Assembly (NCBI GenBank): GCA_036936605.1
Contig: JAUPFV010000005.1
Span: 123,560,453-123,624,452, forward strand
From: Limnanthes douglasii subsp. nivea
Lineage: Eukaryota > Streptophyta > Magnoliopsida > Brassicales > Limnanthaceae
Reading direction: 5' to 3'
Length of the DNA: 64,000 nt
Part shown: positions 59,401 to 64,000 of the stretch, piece by piece
How positions within the stretch are numbered: position 1 is the first letter of the stretch
How the letters are laid out: the number at the start of each line of letters is the position of its first letter
Program-made: the position numbers and the translations under genes
The notes under the pieces: generated by a model
Told to the model about the DNA's origin: nothing
Seen by the model: only the letters and a program-made list of their open reading frames with translations
Database searches by the model: none

Positions 59401-59630
59401 CATATGAATTCTTCGGCGGTTGAGACATTTAAGATTCATGATCACTTGCGCCCTAAGGTAATAACAACATTGGGGTGCCAAACTAACACATAAATTGTTA
59501 TTTGATGGAGTTATCTCAATAAAATAATTGAAACCAGCTTATTCGTATTCAATATACGCCCTCTTATAGCCAGCTTCTGATTACTAATATCTGTCATCCA
59601 GCAATGTGAGTTATACAACAATGACGTTTT
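56440..59630 (+). pseudogene. Protein phosphatase 2A regulatory subunit B (B55 type), intron-containing pseudogene
   Basis: B55 is a seven-blade WD40 propeller that targets PP2A. Exon-like blocks run in the right order with introns between: LQWKLPQVF (~56465-56521); SAIEFEKSGDYLAVGEQGGR (56822-56914); a block ending in YKTEFQSHEPE (to 57120); [20 protein letters not shown] (57206-57325); a diverged charged block (57780-57977); CRKVYGHAHTFNIKPISNN (to 58180); DGKTFISVDDLKINLWNLE (58370-58488); EFHPISCNLLAFNTSRGFIR (58809-~58915); SFLTENIAFIYYINFANNGR (to 59149); LWDMHMNSSAVETFKIHDHL (59389-59457); CELYNND (~59602-59625). Stops occur at 57085 (TAG), in the 57780 block and at 58437 (TAG). The C-terminal blades are missing. 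Retained introns show a DNA-level copy, not a retrocopy. Confidence 0.85.
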
Positions 59631-59879
59631 ATTAGTTAATGGTGTCTTGCTGGAATTGTAGGGTTAGGAAGAAGTATGAGGAAATTTTTATTGTGAATAA
59701 CAATTGTATTTTTTAATCATATTTCGTATTTTTGAATCATATTTTGTTATTTGGGTTTCGCTATATTATATTTTATATTGTTGAATCGTGCAATACTTTT
59801 GCGTAGCTACACAATTTTTTTAAAAATTTCTCCTTAAGTTTAACAACATACTTGTCACTCTATTAATGACAAGATTATG

Positions 59880-60354
59880 ATCAGTTAATATGCAACTAGA
59901 TGACAACAACATTTGCAACGATGGACATGCTAACAGATTTGACCGTTTTACTGAAATGGTGCAACGAATATACAATGGAGGTCACAACAACGTGACCCAG
60001 TTCCATTTGGGTCAAAATTTGCAATGCTTCTGGTTGCTAGCCAGTTGCAAAAGCCTTCAGGTGGAAACTGAATTTGATGAATGACCTCACTTAACACAAC
60101 CGACACTTTTGGTCTCAAACCCGTCGCAAAGATCTTTTTACAACGATGTTGTGACGATTTTCTTCGTTTTCAGGTTGTTGTAAAAGCCAGTTTATGCAGT
60201 AGTGGCGGTAACATACCTGATTATCGCAACGAAATGCGATAGCCTTGTCATAACTAGCCAACGTCACGAGTTGAATTTTCTAAATCGCGGCAAACCAAAG
60301 TTTTTTGTAACAAACCTTATGAAATTATTGAATTAAATAGCGATATGTGTTGCG
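59880..60354. other. CACTA-like subterminal region
   Basis: Recurrent GTTGCAAAAG, CGTCGCAAAGATC, TTTTTACAACGATG and GTTGTAAAAGCC words lie here, ending in TGCAGTAGTG at 60197-60206, which would be a CACTA right end (CACTACTGCA on the other strand). No transposase is seen. Confidence 0.4.
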
Positions 60355-60609
60355 ACAAGACTAATTCTTAAAGGATGATATGTTGATATGGAGCATGTAA
60401 GGGAGGGAGAAGTCGTATAGAACACAACAAATGGGCATGTATGTTGTAATTGTTGAAGAAGTTACCTCTGCTGTAATCTTCTTCCTTGTAAAATTTTCGA
60501 GCTACTGTCTCAGTATGGACATGTATGGCTCACAAACTATTGTAACATTTTCTTTCAATATTAATAAATAAATGTTTTCTTGGGGAAAAAAAACAAGACT
60601 AATTCTTAA
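60355..60609 (+). mobile_element. Retroposed mRNA 3' end with 17-bp target duplication
   Basis: ACAAGACTAATTCTTAA occurs exactly at 60355-60371 and 60593-60609. Between them are 221 bp that end in a short poly(A) at 60586-60592. Overlapping AATAAA signals at 60563-60572 lie 14-18 bases before it. Poly(A), a polyadenylation signal at the right distance and a long perfect target duplication are the marks of LINE-driven retroposition of a cellular transcript. The parent transcript is not recognised. Confidence 0.85.
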
Positions 60610-62052
60610 TGGGACGACGTAAAATTTGCAAGGCTCCACGAAGACGAGAAAATACTTTATCATTATATTTGTGTTTGAAATCACTTATTACTACATAAAA
60701 TAAACTATATAAGCTCTTCGATATACAAAAATGAGGCTATTGAATGAAATATTTGTCACTACATAAAATATTTGTATAAGCTCATCGATAAACTTATCAC
60801 TATATGAAATATTTTTATAATCAATCACTGCTAGGATGAACAACTTAAGTAGTAAGTTATTTCCGTATTCTATCCCTAGTAATGCAATTGATATACAAAA
60901 AAGATGATTTATTTTTATATATAATATTACTATTGAATGATTTAAGATATCATATCAATTGGTTCAGATCTAAACATTTCCTTGTGAACTGATGTAGCAT
61001 TGTATGTATATTTTAATTAATCGTATGAAACACATTTTGATTTAATTCGTGCAAATAATTTCTATTTTTGGGATTATGTATTGATTGAGCCGGATATAGG
61101 TATGGATTTAAAGTTATATGAAAGTTTGTTACGATTGACTTAATCGTAGAAGCGTATTTATGATTACATGTTTTGGTGCTTAATATTGTTAAAGGAGTAA
61201 ATTAGGGTTTACTGTTTAATTTAGGGCTAATTCGATGCTAAAAATGGATATTTAAAATAATGAGACCTTAGATCGAAAGGTAAAACAAAATAATAAAAGA
61301 CGAAAGCGAATGAGACCTCCACATCGATCACCCCTATTGTAATCGTGATGAAGTTCTTTTTTCATCGCGATCAGCCTTATGGTGATCGTGGAAAATTTAT
61401 CACGCTAGTTGTAATTACCATTATCTCATTCCGGTGAGCACTAGCTGGTGTAGTAAATAAGTTACTCGTTGCAATAGCAGACCAATGGGGGTTGTCAAAC
61501 TTGGATTTTCTTTCATTTTGTGATATAACCACTAAAATATGTTTTGACATGATTATTTGTATATGTATGTGGTTGAAATAATATATATGTTTAATTGTTT
61601 ATAAAGATATGCATGACTAAGTTTGTTCATAGTACGATAGGTGAATCATGAAATCAATTAATCGGTTCAAATAAATGTTAGTTGTTGGATTGAAGATATT
61701 AGGGTCTGAATAGTTCATCGATTAAGGTTATTGCAAGTAGTATCGGTCAGAATGAAGGAAAATACTTGGCATGATTGTTGATGAACTATAGAAAATAATC
61801 ATTAAGTTTTATACAAAGTAGGGAAAATCAACAACCTAAAGGAATGTTTACTTAATGTTTAGGTAATTAAAAATTAGATTATTAGTGATTTTTTTAAACT
61901 CATAAATACATGTTAGTATGTTTCCCAAAAGTATCTTATTATCATTGTATGTTATGTTTTACATATATTATGCTATATCTAAGCACATGTAAATTTAACT
62001 GATGTTTGTCAATGAACTGTGTACGTTATGTTTGTTAGGTGTGAAGCTATTT
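60610..62052. other. AT-rich intergenic
   Basis: No gene recognised. Three imperfect copies of TCACTACATAAAATATTTGT lie at ~60680, 60757 and 60797. At ~61322-61405 short inverted words (GATCACCCCTATTGTAATCG, CGCGATCAGCCTTATGGTGA) occur. Confidence 0.5.
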
Positions 62053-62372
62053 AAGTCTTAAATTGTTGAATAGTCTTCCAAATATCTCATTTTATTTCAT
62101 TTAGTCTCTTGAATTTAAAATCATCATTATGGATCCCTAAAATTAGAAAAATCATAAATTTAGTCCTTGGCGCAAGGAAAAAGACCACTCGCCACAGACT
62201 AAATTTATAGATTTTTTCCAGGTCGAGAGACTATATTTATAGAGTTTTTCAAGTCGAGGGACTAAATTTATAAATTTCTCCAAATCAGGGACCTCGAACA
62301 ATGACTTTGAAGTCGAATGACTAAATTAAATAAAACGGGATAGTCGAGGGACTATGCAGCTATTTAAGCCTT
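62053..62372. mobile_element. Foldback MITE, ~320 bp
   Basis: About 110 bp at each end are imperfect inverted copies. The left arm runs through AATAGTC ... TTTTATTTCATTTAGTC ... ATAAATTTAGTCC. The reverse complement of the right arm reads ATAGTCCCTC ... TTTTATTTAATTTAGTC ... ATAAATTTAGTCC. The ends read TAAGTCTTAAAT and TAAGGCTTAAAT. No protein is encoded. The superfamily is not assigned because the target duplication is unclear. Confidence 0.7.
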
Positions 62373-64000
62373 ATTTTAAATACCTATAACTCATAAGGCC
62401 ATACAACCTTAGCTTTTTATGTGTCAATGTTTCTATTGAATTGATGTCATAGAATTCTATTCGAACTATTATGATCATAACATGACATTAAGGATTAAGG
62501 AGCCCATGACCCTCACTAAAGAAAATTCTCATAAGGAGAAGAAATAATTTGAGGCATGGGAAAGTCACATAGGTTGACCTATGTAATCAACGAAACAATG
62601 AATAACTTTAGCATTTCATAAGGTTTTCCATACTCAGATTACCTATGCAATTGAGTCGCTCAAAGAAATTAAGAATTTGTTTACGAAGGTTTAATAAGGA
62701 GGAGATTAAGATGTTGATGTTGCAACTCCACCATAAATTTTAATAGAAAATAACAATAAGATAACATATTTTGGAATGTCACTGATAGCCTCAAAGTTAA
62801 GGAACTTACATTGACATTTCCAAAGAAGTTGTAATAAGGTTTGCGTTTTATTTTTCCTTAGTGTGAGAAGTGAAAGATTAGTAAACTGGCTTATCATGCT
62901 ACACATAAGGATTCTAGGTTGAAACAATAATGTTTTAAGATGCATAAAGCGAGCTCTAAATAGGGAAAGATAATATAAAAAGTATGATAATGCATTTGAT
63001 AAAGCTTCTGATTCAGGAGAAAATAACATAATAAATCACCTATGTTTAGAAGATATATTGACATCTCAAGAGGGGAGTGTGAAAGGTATTAAGCTTAAAT
63101 AAAATGTAACGATAATCTCACAACTCTGATCTGTTTATAAATAAATTTAGTTTTAGTTGTAGGAAACATATGGTGTGTTTATATAGTTAAAACCATCTAT
63201 GGTTGTATTTCTCTTAAAGATATAATAAGGAGTCGAAGCCTTATATATGGTGAAAGATCCACCCCATCAAGTAAATGCAAATTCTTGTTTAGTGTATGTT
63301 ATTTGTGATTTGTAGTTGTTACTTTGTAGTGAATATTTATTGTATTTATAAGATTTCAATATGAATTTGATTTGTTCCTTTGTAAGAGACACCTTAAAAG
63401 ATGTCTTAGAATAGTTAAATAACTTTTTATTTATATGAGAATGTGATAAGCAGTAAATATTTATCAATGAATAATAGGTTGTAGTTACAAAATACTATTA
63501 AGCGCCACAAAGAAGTAATGAGCATATTTATCTCACAAACTAAATTGAAAAACTAAAATTATGAAATATTTGACACAAACATATGAGTAATATTCTAAAA
63601 GGAAAAATATATAAGCTTGTCATTAAAAGGTTTATTAACCACACTTGATTATTAAGACTTTGGTACTTGTATCAAATGTATCAAATAGAAACAGACCAAA
63701 ATGAAAAAGCTAGAGGCACATAGAACGAAAAATAGTCCTATATTTAATCCATACTGCCATTTTTGGACCGTTCCCTAAGGCATCGTAAAACAGAAAACAA
63801 TACTTCATATTACTCGTAGGATACTTCTATTTTTATGGTTACACATAACTTTATCATACGCAATAAGAAGCGTAGACAAGTTCATAGCTATTAAGACCAG
63901 CGTTGAAAAACAACTAGGTAATATCATTAAATGCGTTAAATCCCGATTGTGGCAGTGGGTATTGATAAGTCCGGAATTTGTTGTCACTCTTTATGAGAAC
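62373..64000. other. AT-rich end of window, possible copia remnant
   Basis: No gene recognised. CAAGAGGGGAG followed by TGTGAAAGG at ~63065-63085 looks like a polypurine tract next to an LTR start on the plus strand, but no pol motif could be read upstream. Confidence 0.3.

Noticed and set aside
62706..63029. A 107-codon minus-strand hydrophobic frame
   Set aside because: AT-rich, no family pattern and no promoter or splice context seen.

Overview
The window is nuclear DNA of a flowering plant, most likely a eudicot. The evidence is AT-rich intergenic sequence, spliceosomal introns, plant-type L1 LINEs, Ty1/copia and Ty3/gypsy elements, a hAT and a Mutator-like (MULE) DNA transposon, and a plant-specific DUF688 gene. 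Most of it is nested and decayed transposable elements. Only one gene, the DUF688 gene, looks like an intact host gene.

Layout. 1-3884: decayed gypsy-1 (+). 3885-~14720: L1-type LINE-1 (-), whose reverse transcriptase is split by a 5.1-kb hAT (6449-11570) with matching terminal inverted repeats and an 8-bp target duplication. ~14950-17000: AT-rich sequence with a degenerate tandem repeat and one orphan hAT end. ~17000-25500: gypsy-2, with gag-pol on the minus strand and an extra ORF (18061-20326) on the opposite strand downstream of pol, as in the Tat/Retand group. 25500-28700: AT-rich, no gene. ~28700-38170: LINE-2 (-), split by a copia element (32899-37251) with two 150-bp LTRs, 5-bp duplication CTTGT, primer-binding site and polypurine tract, but no recognisable gag. 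38387-40747: DUF688 gene (+).

41786-51898 is a 10.1-kb MULE with ~44-bp terminal repeats and a 9-bp target duplication (7/9 match). It holds a plant-mobile-domain (PMD) gene, three divergent copies of a small unrecognised protein family, a 145-bp tandem array, and a three-exon gene fusing a FAR1-type DNA-binding domain, a MULE transposase and an OTU protease domain. Copies of the terminal motif also lie inside it at 45695-45751 and 47070-47134. They split the element into three modules, each with outward-facing ends. Clusters of TTCGCAA motifs lie a similar distance in from both ends. The main genes carry stops and frameshifts, so this copy is probably not autonomous, but the architecture is the most unusual thing in the window.

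52000-64000: AT-rich sequence with a degenerate ~140-190-bp tandem array, an intron-containing pseudogene of a protein phosphatase 2A B55 regulatory subunit (56440-~59630) lying between CACTA-like sequences, a 221-bp retroposed mRNA 3' end with a 17-bp target duplication (60355-60609), and a 320-bp foldback MITE (62053-62372). I saw no tRNA, rRNA or CRISPR array. All calls rest on reading the sequence and on recalled family motifs; no database search was run.
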